Positions 25,301 to 37,300 of a DNA stretch of 64,000 nucleotides are shown here, one piece after another. The DNA is from Diplosphaera chodatii (lineage: Eukaryota > Chlorophyta > Trebouxiophyceae > Prasiolales > Stichococcaceae), in the NCBI GenBank assembly GCA_032358165.1, contig JAALGY010000031.1:496001-560000 (forward strand), given 5' to 3'. The notes beneath the pieces are model-generated. The model worked only from the letters and a program-made list of their open reading frames with translations, was not told the origin of the DNA and ran no database searches. Within the stretch, counting starts at the first letter, position 1. Every line of letters starts with the position of its first letter. The position numbers were made by a program, and so were the translations under genes.

Positions 25301-28300
25301 CGTGAAACAGTGCGGACAGAATCAGGTGCTGGTGACTGCTGTGCTTCTTACTTTGGGCTGGCCAGTGGACCCGGATGTGAAGATGCAGTAGGCGACATCA
25401 GCAGGCCCGGCGCGAGGCCGCAGGTCACTCAATGGCTGGTCCTTGAACTGCTGCCACCCCTGGTCCACTGTCACCACCACCACATCTGACAGCTCAGCTG
25501 CTTGCACCGATGCTGAGGCCAGCAGCAGCCGCACGCCAGTCTGACGCAGCATGAAAGCTGCGCGCTCTACTGGCAGCTCGGGATCCAGCGGCACATAGTA
25601 GCCGCCGGCCTTCAGCACCGCCAGTAGCGCGATATACAGCTGTGGACACTTGGGTAGTGACACGCCCACAGCGCAGCCCGCTGCCACGCCTCTGCCGACC
25701 AGCCAGTGCGCCAGCTGGTTGGCGGCGGCATTGACGGCAGCGTAGGTGATGCGCTCGCTGCCAGACGCCAGGCACACCGCTGCAGGAGTGCGCTGGGCCG
25801 CCCGCTCGAACAGCTGGTGCACTGCCACGTTGGCAGGGTATGCCTCCTCAGTGTCGTTGAAGGTGTGCAGCGTCAGCTGCAGCTCCTCTGGGCTGAGCAG
25901 GCCCAGCTGCGACAGCGGTGTGTCAGGCTGTGCTACTGCCGCCGCCAGCAGGCTGCTGAGGTGCTGCGCCATGCGCGCCATAGACGAAGCGTCGAACAGG
26001 TCCGTGGAGTAGTGCAATGTGCACATGACCGCATCCGACCTGCACATCATACTGGTGCCATGAGATAATAGAAATATATGCATGTCATGTTCCAGGGCTG
26101 TCACAGGCACAGGGCACATCATACAGGCATACAGGGTGTCTGCAATTCTGTCTACCTCAGATCGATGGAGACAACAAGGTCCGTGGGCACAGCGTCGCCT
26201 CGGTCGGCAGCAACGGCTTCCACACTCAGGCCCTGCCAGCCTGGTAGCTGAGCAGTGCCGGGTTCACCCTGGCCTTCCACTACCAGCATGACCTACATAT
26301 GTCCAAGTCTGAACTTCACACCGTCAGACCTGGATCAGAGGCGGAACCATGGCAGCTGGTACCCTGCAATGGCCCATGCTTGTAATCATAGGCAGCAGCA
26401 GCACCTGGTAGATGGGGGTGAAGGCGGCGCTGCGGACGACCCCCAGGCTCTCGACCACCTTGGCGAAGGGTGCGCTGCCGTGCAGGAACGCCTGGGCCGC
26501 TGCTGCCTTGGCTCGGGTCAGAACCGTGCTGAAGGACGGGTCGCCAGCCAGGTCCAGGCGCAGCGCCAGGGTGTTCAGGAACGGCCCCATGAGCTCTTGC
26601 ACGGCCGCCACATCGCGGTTGGCGTATGGCGTGCCCACAACGATGTCGTCCTGTGCAGTGTACTTGTGCAGCAGCACCTGCAGCAAGATAGAGTGCAATG
26701 ATATATAGCACGTTTGCTATAATCACTGAGCACAGCATACCGTAGCGTGCCCTGCATGCACTTGATATACATGACCATAGGCCGACAAACCCGACGCACC
26801 TGCACCGCAGCAAGCACCACGACAAACTCTGTGGTCTGCCTGGACTTCGCCAGCTGCTGCAGCCCCTGGCGCACGGCTGCTGGCGCGCTGAAGCTGTGCT
26901 GAGCGCCCGCAAACGTCATGCTGCTTGGCCGGGGCCGGTCAGTTGGCAGCTCCAGCAGCGCCGGGGCATCGGCCAGGGTACGCCGCCACCAGGCAAGCTC
27001 AGCCTCCAGGGCGTCACCAGACAACTGACCGCGCTGCCAAGCAGCATAGTCAATGTATGCGACGCTGAGCGGTGGCAGCTCCGGTGGGACGCCCTGCAGC
27101 GCTGCGCTGTACGCCGCCGCCAGCTCGCTGGCCAAGATGCTCAGGGAGATGCCGTCCGTGATTGCATGGTGCTGCACGATGAGCAGCACGTGCTCCCTGG
27201 CGGACAGCTGCCAAACCTGCGCAACACCATACAACAGCTGATGAGCTGCAAACCTGTGGTCACTGGCAGGCCATGCGAGCGACTTTGCAGCCGAGTCACT
27301 GAAAGCTGTAAACAATTTCGTTTGCATCACCTGGATGCGGATCAGTATATCACTGTAGAGGTCGAAAGGCGCTGCAGCTGCCTGCCGCCATGCTGCCGCC
27401 AGTGCAGAGGTGGCAGTGATGGCAAAGCCTCCGCGTTGCTGCTGCTGCAGCACTGCCGAGCCGTTCGTCTCAACAGTGGCACTGCTGATCCGCACCGCCG
27501 AGGCTGGCTTGACAGTCTGCCGTGGACCATCCTGGCTGTCTAGGAAGTGCGTCCGCAGCACCTGAGGGGCACAAGCACAGGCTCAGGTGATGTCGGGCGG
27601 CTGCGTGCCACAGCAGCTACACCAGCTGCCGAGAGCACCAAGAGGCGACTGGGTACTCACCAGGTGCCGCTCTGCCAGCAGCTGCACAGCCGCCTGCAGT
27701 GCCGCTGTGTCCAGGTCTCCTTGCAGTTGAACACCCCAGGGGGTGTTGTATGCCGCGCTGTCCGGGTCCTGCTGCCACAGCTGCAGGAATTGCTCCTGTA
27801 CCACACCAACAAAGCATGAGAAACTAAATTGCGCCCCTGCAGGCCACTGGTTGACTCACCAGGATGGCCGACCGCAATATGTCGTGCTGATCAGCACAGC
27901 GCACTGGCATACGGGACTGCTGCTGTCTTGCTTGCAGCTGCAGAGTGACATCACCTGCTGATATGACAGCGGCGCCGGCTTGACGCCGCCACCCTCAGCC
28001 ACAGCACTACTGATGATGGGGAGCAGTGGTGTGCGGGCAGAGGAGCTGGGGTGCAGGACCTCCTCCGACACTTTGTCAGCGAGCGCCCGGATGGTCTGGT
28101 GCGTGAACAGCCAGGCTGCAGGGATATCCTGCTCCAGGGCAAGCTCCTGGCATACGCGTGAGCAGACGGCCCCTGTGGACAGCGAGTTGCCGCCCAGCTC
28201 GAAGAAGTTGGCGTGCACAGAGATGGGCTCGCTGTGCTGCAGCACAGCCTGCCAGGCGCTGCAGACTGCTGCCTCCACAGCATTGGCTGGCGCCACATAC

Positions 28301-31300
28301 TCCGCAGTGGCCTCGAATGCGTGACGCGGCAGGCTGCGCCGGTCGACCTGCACAGCAGGATGACAGCAGGTTGCACACCAAGCCAACCAAGCAGCAGCTT
28401 TATCACGGCGTTCACTCAGAACCAGGATGTGACCCTCTGCACACTCACCTTGCCATTGGGCAGCCGAGGCAGCTCAGCCAGCCGCACCACAGCGGACGGC
28501 ACCATGTACCGCGGCAGCTTGGCACTGCAGGCTGCCAGCACCGCCTCCTGCTCAGCCGAATCGGGTGCCACATAGGCAATGAGTGCTGCATTGGGGCTGT
28601 TGCCATCCTGCAGCACCACTGCCGCGCTCTGGACACCCGGCGCTGCTGACACCACTGCCTCGATCTCGCCCAGCTCCACACGGAAGCCGCGCAGCTGCAC
28701 CTGGCCGTCCTTGCGGCCAAAGAACCTGCGGTGCAGCAGATGTGAAGATGGCCACCAGGACAGGATTTCACCCTCAGGGTTCACCGACTGCAGCTAGCCA
28801 CAAAGTGATATGGCATGGCGCTTGCCTTTGGATGCCGCTGGGCAGCCACATGACATTGTCGCCGGTGCGGTACATCCGGTTGTACGCATCGGTGTCGCCC
28901 GGCAGCTTGTAAGGATTTGGCAGGAACGCTGCGGCCGTGAGGTCGGGCTTGCCCAGGTAGCCTCGCGCAACACCAGGTCCGCTGATGAATAGCTCCCCAG
29001 GCACGCCAACAGGCACAGGTGCCAGGGACACAGCATCCAACACATAGTGCCGCATGTTTGTAAAGGGCCTGCAGAAGATGCAGATCAGGGACTCAGCAAC
29101 TGGTGCTCATAACCTTGCAGAGTAAGGTGGAGCTCACCCTACAGCCTGCAGTTGACAACTCACCTGCCAATTGGCACCGATACTGCATCGCCATAGTCGT
29201 TGCACAGGAAGGAGGTGGTGATGACGCTGGCCTCGGTTGGGCCATAAGCATCATGTAGCTCTGCATTTGGAGCCGCCTGGCGCATGGCAGCCACAGCTGC
29301 CGGGCGCACTGCCTCACCGCCGTAATTCACATGCCGCAGGCTGGTTAGCATGCCACGCTGGCGACACACTTCGAGTAGCGCCTGCAGATGAGATACAGCA
29401 GTTTCAGTGAATGGCACACGCACCCTTACACCATTACCGGAAGGACTGTGAGCCAGAACTGAACAGTTTCAGGCAAGCACTGTCTGCAGCAAGTCACCTG
29501 GCACATGGATGGCACGATGCTGACTGAGGCGATGCTGTTGTGCTGCACCAATGCCGCTACCCGCTCCACATCCTTCATGTCCTCAGCGGGTGCTACCACC
29601 ACGGCGCAGCCCATGGCCAGGGGGCACCAGAAGTCCAGCACGCTGAGGTCGAAGTTGACCGCCATCCACTGCAGCACCTTGTCGCCGGGGCGCACGCCCG
29701 CGTCGCACAGCACGCTGGTTTCGTATGCAATGACATTGGCCACACCTGCAGCCAGCATAGCCACATCTCACAGTTGCTCCAGGTCATTGACAAGCATTCA
29801 GCAGGAGCAGACAATGAAAGATAGTATCCCATGCAGTCGTCAGCAGCACAATCAGCATGCTGACGCACCTGCATGCTCCACTGGGATGCCCTTCGGCTCG
29901 CCCGTCGAGCCGGAGGTGAACATGATGGTGTACAAATCGTTGGGCCGGCTGCGCGGCTGCAGGCTGTCGGCTGGCAGGCTGCTGAACTGCTGCCACAGGC
30001 TGTCAGCAACCAGCACCCGAACGCCAGCGGGCAGCTGCTCTGTAGCGGGGGCAATGCCAGCCTGTGTGACCAGCAGGCGGGCGCCGCACTGCTGCAGGAT
30101 GTTGACGACTCGCTTGGAGGGCGCGGTGTGGTCGATAGGCACATAGCAGCCGCCGGCCTTGAGGATTGCAACAAGCGCGATGTAGACCTCGAAGCACTTG
30201 TCCATTAGCACCGCAACCGGCTGGTCAGCCGCCACACCACAGGCGGCCAGGTGGGCTGCCATCTGGTTGCTGCGGGCATCCAGCTCGCGGTATGTGAGGC
30301 TGCTGCCGCCTCGCCCGTCCACCAGGCAGACTGCTGACGGCGTGACGGCTGCCTGCCGCTCGAAGAACTGGTGCACACACAGCGTGGGCATTGGCCCAGC
30401 GGTGTCGTTGAAGGTGTGCAGCACGAGTTTCTCCTCCTCTGGCGTCATAAGGCTGATGCGGCTCAGCTGCAGCTCAGGCTGTGTCGCCACAGCTGTCAGC
30501 AAGTTGGCCAGGTGCGAAGCCATTCGGCGAGCCGTGTCGACCTCGAAGAGCGTAGTAGCAGCGACGAGATGTCCGTCAATGCCGCCCTCCCTGCAGTTGT
30601 GAATCATGCTGATGAAAGTACAGAAATAGTGCTGCAGTTGTGTACGCATGGTGCTCATGCAGTTTCCAGTGGTGTATCAGATGCAGCATGGTGGCACCTG
30701 CTGGATTGCAGCCTGAAGTCCAAGTCTGTCGGTGTTGTGGCAGTGCCGCCGCCGACGACAAGCGGGAGCCAGTTCACCGAGCCGTCACCGGCTTGCTGTG
30801 CAGGGGGGCTGCTACCGTAGTCCCCCTCGTCTTCGAGCATCAGAAGCACCTGCGTGTTTGGGCCAGTGTTGGGTGCAGATCTGTATGTACGAACAACCAT
30901 GCCAACCACGCTTGCATACACCATGCACCCGACCCGATCATTGGGACCAGTGAATTGCACCTGGTAGACTGGGGTGAAGCTTGCAGAGCGGGGCTGCTGC
31001 ACTGCTTGCACCACTTGTGCAAATGGTGCATCGGCATGTGAGAACGCCTGCATGGCGGACTTGCTGACGTCCTTCAGCAGGTCCCGGAAGGTCGGGTCGC
31101 CGTTGATGCTGCAGCGCAGCGCCACGGTGTTGACCAGGCAGCCTGCCAGCTGCTGCAGCTCTGGCATGTTGCGCTTGGCGTAGGGGGTGCCGACCACGAT
31201 GTCGTCCTGCCCGGAGTAGCGCGCCAGCAGCACCTGGATACCACAGGAGAATAGTGGACAGCTTTACCAAATGCTGTGATGGTGGCGTACAGTACGCAGC

Positions 31301-34300
31301 AGCAGGACAGCCAGGTATTGTGTAGCAAAATGATTGCACTGGTGTGACATAGTCTGCACGCCCACCTGGATTGCGGCCAGCACCATGGAGAACAGGGTGG
31401 TGTGCTCAGCAGCTGCCAGGTCACGCAGCCTGGCCGCCACAGCGGGCGGGATCTGCAGAGGCACGGCGGCGCCAGCATGGCCCGCCACCTCAGGGCGCCG
31501 GTGGTCCCACGGCAGCTCCAGCAGCGGCGGTGCCCCTCTGAGGGCTGTCTGCCACCAGTCGAGGTGAGCGTTCAGCATGGCACCGCTGACATGTTGCCGC
31601 TGCCAGACGGCATAGTCCACCATCTGCACCGGCAGCGGCGCCCACGCCGGCTTGCTGCCAGCCAATGCCGCCGCATACGCAGCGCAGAGCTCGCGCTTCA
31701 GCATTGCTGCGGACCAGCCGTCTGTGACGGCGTGGTGCATGCTGGCGAGCAGCAGGTGCCGCCGGCTGTCCACCACCAACATCTACAACAGTGCTACAGA
31801 TATCAGCACCCGACGCAGGCTTTTCCTGCAAAACATCAGCAGTAGCACCCGCACATGCACAGATATCCTTACCTCCAGACGTGCTGGCAGCTCTGTCAGC
31901 AAGTTGAACGGCTTCACTGAGAAGGCCACGACCCGCTTTTCAAGCTCTGATCCTGCAGTGCAGCCAGCTCGCAGATGTCAGTGATGCTGTACTGACCAGC
32001 CCATTATTTCAGTGGTTGACCTGGTAGTCACGACATTTTAGATCTGCACAGCGCCTCCAAAATGTTGTCACCTGGCTTAATACGGCACTCGCCATCGGCC
32101 AGCTGCAGGTCATCCGCAGCCCTGGCCGTCAGGTGTACAACTGCCAAGCAGTCCTCAGGAGCACCTAGCGGAGCAATGTGCTGCACGGGAGCCCGGGATC
32201 CGCCAGCAGCCGTGCTGAAACGTGTCCGAAGGACCTACAACACGAGCATATGGTGAGACAAGTACTACTGCTGCATGCCAGATGGTAGCTGTCACTACAG
32301 GCAGAGATGCACGTGTGCAACCCATCGGCACATACCTGATGTCTGTCGAGGAGCATGCAAGCTGCTTGCTGCAGCAGTGGCACGTCCACGTCACCCTCCA
32401 TGCAGATGGCAAAGCCGGAGTTGTACGCACTGGAGTCGGGCGCCTGCTCCCACAGCTGGAAGAATTGCTCCTGCAGGGGTGCAGGGGGGTGGCGCAGTCA
32501 CATTCTAGTCATGGTCATATACCATCAAGGCTGGACGGCGCACATGACCACAGACTGACACGCCATGCCATGTACGGGCAGACAGTTGCTGAGTGGCAGC
32601 CAGATGTTCAGCGTAAGCAAGAGTTCAGCAACGGCGTGCCTGCTCATAACTCAGGGGCGCGCCGAGAGAGGCCCCCTGCTGCTCCCGACTGATGGTGGCA
32701 GTCAGAGGCGGCAAGGCTGACAGCAACTGCACTGCACCAGCATCTGCCAGCCGCGCGGCCAGTGCCTCGATGGTCTGGCACTCCAGCACCCACACGATTG
32801 GAATGGCTGCCTTGCTGTCTAGCCTCGCGCGCAGCCGGGAGCACAGCGCTCCGGCCTGCAGCGAGTTGCCGCCCATCTGGAAGAAGTTGGCATACACCGA
32901 CACCGGCTCGCTGATGTGCAGCGTCTCCTGCCAGGCGTCGTGCACCGCCTGCTCCAGCGGCGTGCGTGGCGCCACAAAGACCGTGTCATCTGCCAGCCCT
33001 TCGCTGCGGGGCAGCGCCTTGCGTGACACCTTGCCGCTGGGCAGCCGGGGCAGCTCTGCCAGCCGCACAAATGCTGATGGGACCATGTAATGCGGCAGCT
33101 TGGCGTGTGCAGCCGCGAGCAGGGCTGCCTCGTCAGCCGCCTCGGGCGTGACGTAGGCCACCAGCTTGGCCCCTGGGGTGCTTGCGTCTTGCACCAACAC
33201 CACCGCATCTTGCACGCCGGGCACAGCTGCCAGCACCGCCTCGATCTCGCCCAGCTCAAGACGGAAGCCACGCAGCTTCACCTGGGTGTCAGCGCGGCCG
33301 ACATACCTGCACACAGCACAACGCATGTGAACTCACAGCTTTGCATACTGGGGCAAGCAGCTTGTGATCAGCGATCTTGAACAAAACCAATCTGTCCAGC
33401 ACAAATGAGGTCCCCGTGTTGAAGGATCATTCCTGACCTTAGATTGCCATCTGGCAGCCAGGCCACGAGATCCCCGCTGCGATACATGCGGGCATAGCCT
33501 GGGCCATCATCGCCCGCTTTCTTGAAGGGGTTGGGCAGGAAGCGCTCTGCTGTCATCTCTTGCTGACCACAGTAGCCGCGAGCAAGGCAGACTCCGCTGA
33601 TAAACAGCTCGCCAGGAATGCCCACAGGCAGTGGCTGCAATGAGCTCGGGTCCAGCACATACAGCCGGGTGTTCTGGATGGGCCGGCCGATGGGCAGACT
33701 GCTGCTGCCCTTGTGAGTAGTTGCCAGGTATGTTGATACCAGCACTGTCGCTTCAGTAGGGCCTACATGACACCAAGGCGTAATTGTTGGGTGAAGAAAG
33801 TTGCCTGTGAGACGATCCGATCCGAAGCCTAGGGACGCAAGGCATGCTCACATCTTGTAGGATGTAAACTGGAGTTGCTCACCGTAGGCGTTGAAGATCT
33901 TGAGGCCAGGCGCCACCTTGCGTGCCAGTGCCACGGTGGCAGGGTTCAGAACCTCACCGCCAGAGGTGGTCGCGCGCAGGGTTGCCAGCTGCAAGCCTTG
34001 TGCAGCAGTGAAGTAGCCCTGCAGACCAATCATGGGACGTGTCCATCACAGTTGATCGATCCGGCACTTTTTGTGTCAACGCCTGAGGCAAGCGCACTTC
34101 AGCTGTGCCATGCGTGTCGGTCGCACACCTGCAGCTGTGCCGGCACCGAGGCAAAGGCCACGATGTTGTACTGTGCGATGGCCTGGCACACGGCAGCAGG
34201 GTCTTTGCCGGCATCGCCGGGCATGATCACGATGGTGCAGCCCCTGCTCAGCGGCAGCCAGATGTCCAGCGCGCTGGCATCAAAGTAGAAGTTGAGGTTG

Positions 34301-37300
34301 AGCAGGGTCCTGTCGCCGTGCCGCACGCCCAGCTTGTCGGCATAGTCGTGCAGCACATTGACAATCCCGCTGTGCATCACCTCCACGCCCTGCAGCGAAT
34401 GGAATACACACACAGCATCAGCAGGCTTCATCGGTTTTGTCCCTGCAGAGCACGTATGGCAGGCTGGCATCGTCTGTAATGAACCAGGCAAAGGAGTACC
34501 TTTGGCACGCCGGTGGACCCCGAGGTGAAGGTGATGTGGGCGAGGTCGCCAGGCCCAGCGCGCGGCGCTGGGTTGGTCGTTGGGCAGCCCTCGAACTGCT
34601 GCCAGCTGGCATCCAGCAGCACTGTTCTGGCACTCAGCACGCTGACGAGGGCCACGGTGGAGGACGCCAGCAGTAGCTGGGCGCCGGTCTGCTTCAGGAT
34701 GAAGGCCGCGCGCTCTGCCGGCAGCTCAGGGTCCAGCGGCACGTAGCAGCCGCCGGCCTTCAGCACCGCCACCAGGGCGACGATGAGCTGCGGGCACTTG
34801 GGCAGCGACACCGCCACAGGCACATCCCGCGAGACGCCATTGCCAACGAGCCAGTGAGCCAGCTGGTTGGCAGCGGCATTGACATCAGCATATGTCAGCT
34901 GGATGCCGGTGGTGGTGATGAGGCAGGGTGCCTCCGGAGCATGAGCAGCCGCCTGCTCAAACAGCTGGTGGACTGCCAGGTCGGCAGGGTATGGCGCAGC
35001 CGTGTCGTTGAAGGCCTCGAGTGTGAGCTGCCTGTCCTGTGAGCTCATGATGTTCAGCTTGGCCAGCTGCTCATCGGGAGAGTCGCACACCGCCCGCAGC
35101 AGGGTGGCATAGTGCTGCGCCATCCGCTCAATGGTGGATGCGTCAAACAAGTCTGTGGAGTAGTTCAGCTCCAGCACCACGCCGGTGCTCCTGCGCAGCA
35201 TGCAGACCACCGTTATGTCATCATCATAGCTGCTACAGGACCTTGCAAACATGGTGCAACATCATGCATGATGCCTGAGCTCACATGTCGGCAAGCTTGG
35301 CAAGCAAACCACCTGATGCTGACGAACACCAAGAGGTCCATGATGACTGTCGAGATGTCATTGCTGACGATGGTGTCGAGCTGCAGGGTCTGCTGTTCCC
35401 CTGACATGCCAGCTGCCTCATCGGAGTCCATCAACAGCATCACCTGCATCGATGACGCTGTGCTTAGCAGGGGGTTGGCGCGGTTGCCATCAGCGCCATG
35501 AGCGGGACAACTGCCATGAGGTGAGCTCCAACAGGGATGCCACTGCACAAGACTGCCTCCGCACGCTCGACACAAACAACGCTGCTGCTGAGGTGACCTG
35601 GTAGATGGGTGCAAAGGCCGCGCTCCGCACGGCGCCGACGCTGTCGACGACCTTGGCGAACGGTGTGCCTCCGTGAGCGAAGGCCCCCGTCACAGCTGCC
35701 TTGGTGTGCTGCAGTGCTGCTGCGACGCTGCTGCTCTGCGGGGTCTCCATCCGGATGGCGAGCGTGTTGACAAAGCAGCCCAGCAGGCCCTCCACCCCCG
35801 GCACATTGCGGTTGGCAAAGGGCGTGCCGACCACAATGTCATGTTGGCTGCTGTACTTCGCGAGCAGGACCTGAAGCGAGCAGAACACCAGCAGGCTCAC
35901 AGTTTGCAGAGCCAAGAGTGTGCACAGCGGCACAGTGCAACTGCACCGGCAGGCTTTGCAGTGCAATCCTCCAAGATACCAACCTGGAGTGCTGTGAGGG
36001 CCACCACGAAAGGCGTGGTCTGCTGCTGCGCTGCTAGCCCGGCTACATCGCTGGACGTCACGCCCGGCACTGCGAGCTGCACGTTGGCTCCCCGGTGGGA
36101 GAACACGTCTGGCCGCGGCCTATCACATGGCAGCTCCAGCAGCGGCGGCGCACCCGCCAGCGTGTCTGTCCACCAGGCGAGCTCCTCCTCCAGCTGGACA
36201 TGTGAACGCTGCCATGCGGCGTAGTCGGCGAACTGCACCGGGAGCTGCTGCCAGCTGGGCTGCGTGCCGCTGCAGGCTGCAGCATAGGCTGCCGCCAGCT
36301 CAGCCTTCATGATTGTGAGCGACAAGCCGTCGGTGATGGCATGATGCATGCTGACCAGGAGGAGGTGATGCTGCCCGACGCTCCAGAGCTGCAGTGACAC
36401 AGGAGCTGGCCATCAGTCACTGAACAGCCAGCATACTATCTGCATATAGCTACGCAAGGCCCCTGCAAGCCGATTTGTGACCGCGAAGTGCATGCAAAAA
36501 GTACTAGGGTGCACTATCACCTCCATACGGAGGAGTGGTTCCGTTAGCAGGTTGTATGGCCTGGTTATGAAGGTGCCCAGCTGCCGATGCAGACGTGAGC
36601 CTGCACAGGTCACAGGTCAGGATCTTGGGTTCAAGTACAACAGCCTGCGGTTGCAGGTCTGAGGGCAGCTGAGACTGAGAACACATACTTTTGCTGACCA
36701 GACCTAGTCGCACCTTCAATCAGTGTGCTGCCGCCACCGGAGGTCGTGAAGTCTGCAGCCGCCTCAGATGGAAGCTGCTTGGCAAGCAGGACATCGACAG
36801 CACCGTCTGTTGCCTCTACACGCTGGACGACTCCTTGCTGCCCCTTGACAAACCGTGTGCGTAGGGCCTGCAGCGGAAGCACCAACAGAGCAGGTTGAAC
36901 GTCGGTTGTCATGCAGCCAGCACCAAGGTGGTCGTGAGGGCATGATCCAGCAGATGGAGTTGCCACACGGTTGGATCGCCGTTCACCTCGTGACGCTGGC
37001 ACAGCATGCGGGCAGCTGCCTGGAGACTGGCAACCTCCAGGCTGCCAGACACTGTGCTTGCGAAGCCCGAGTTGTACATCGCTGACTCGGGTGCTCGCTC
37101 CCAGAGTTGGTAAAATTGCTCCTGTCAGGTAGCAAGGAAGTTCAGGCGTCAGCAGATGACTGGCACCTATCACGCTTGGGGCTGTGAGTTTCGTGACGTG
37201 GGTTTCGTTTGCGAACTACAAGCAAGTGCCAACCAGGCTCTCGCCTGCTGGAAGGACAGCGGCGCTTCCTTGACGCCACCCGCATGTGCAGCGACAGTCG

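Larger units (their letters stand above)
23451..27795 (-). other. NRPS module w9: C (class CX), A (pocket P2), T
   Basis: Exons 27795-27661, 27561-27331, 27216-26800, 26677-26405, 26292-26156, 26039-25352, 25242-24979, 24859-24721, 24575-24254, 24114-23451 (3270 nt, 1090 residues). The C domain opens [20 protein letters not shown] and keeps the complete HHAITDG motif (near 27.17 kb), unlike the related C domains of w2, w4 and w6. The A domain (about 25.86-23.83 kb) has [30 protein letters not shown] and [10 protein letters not shown]: pocket P2. T is MGGNSLQAG, Ser near 23.67 kb, ending in PLSFQQ. The intron 24253-24115 is nearly the same as the matching intron in w10 and w13. Confidence 0.92.
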
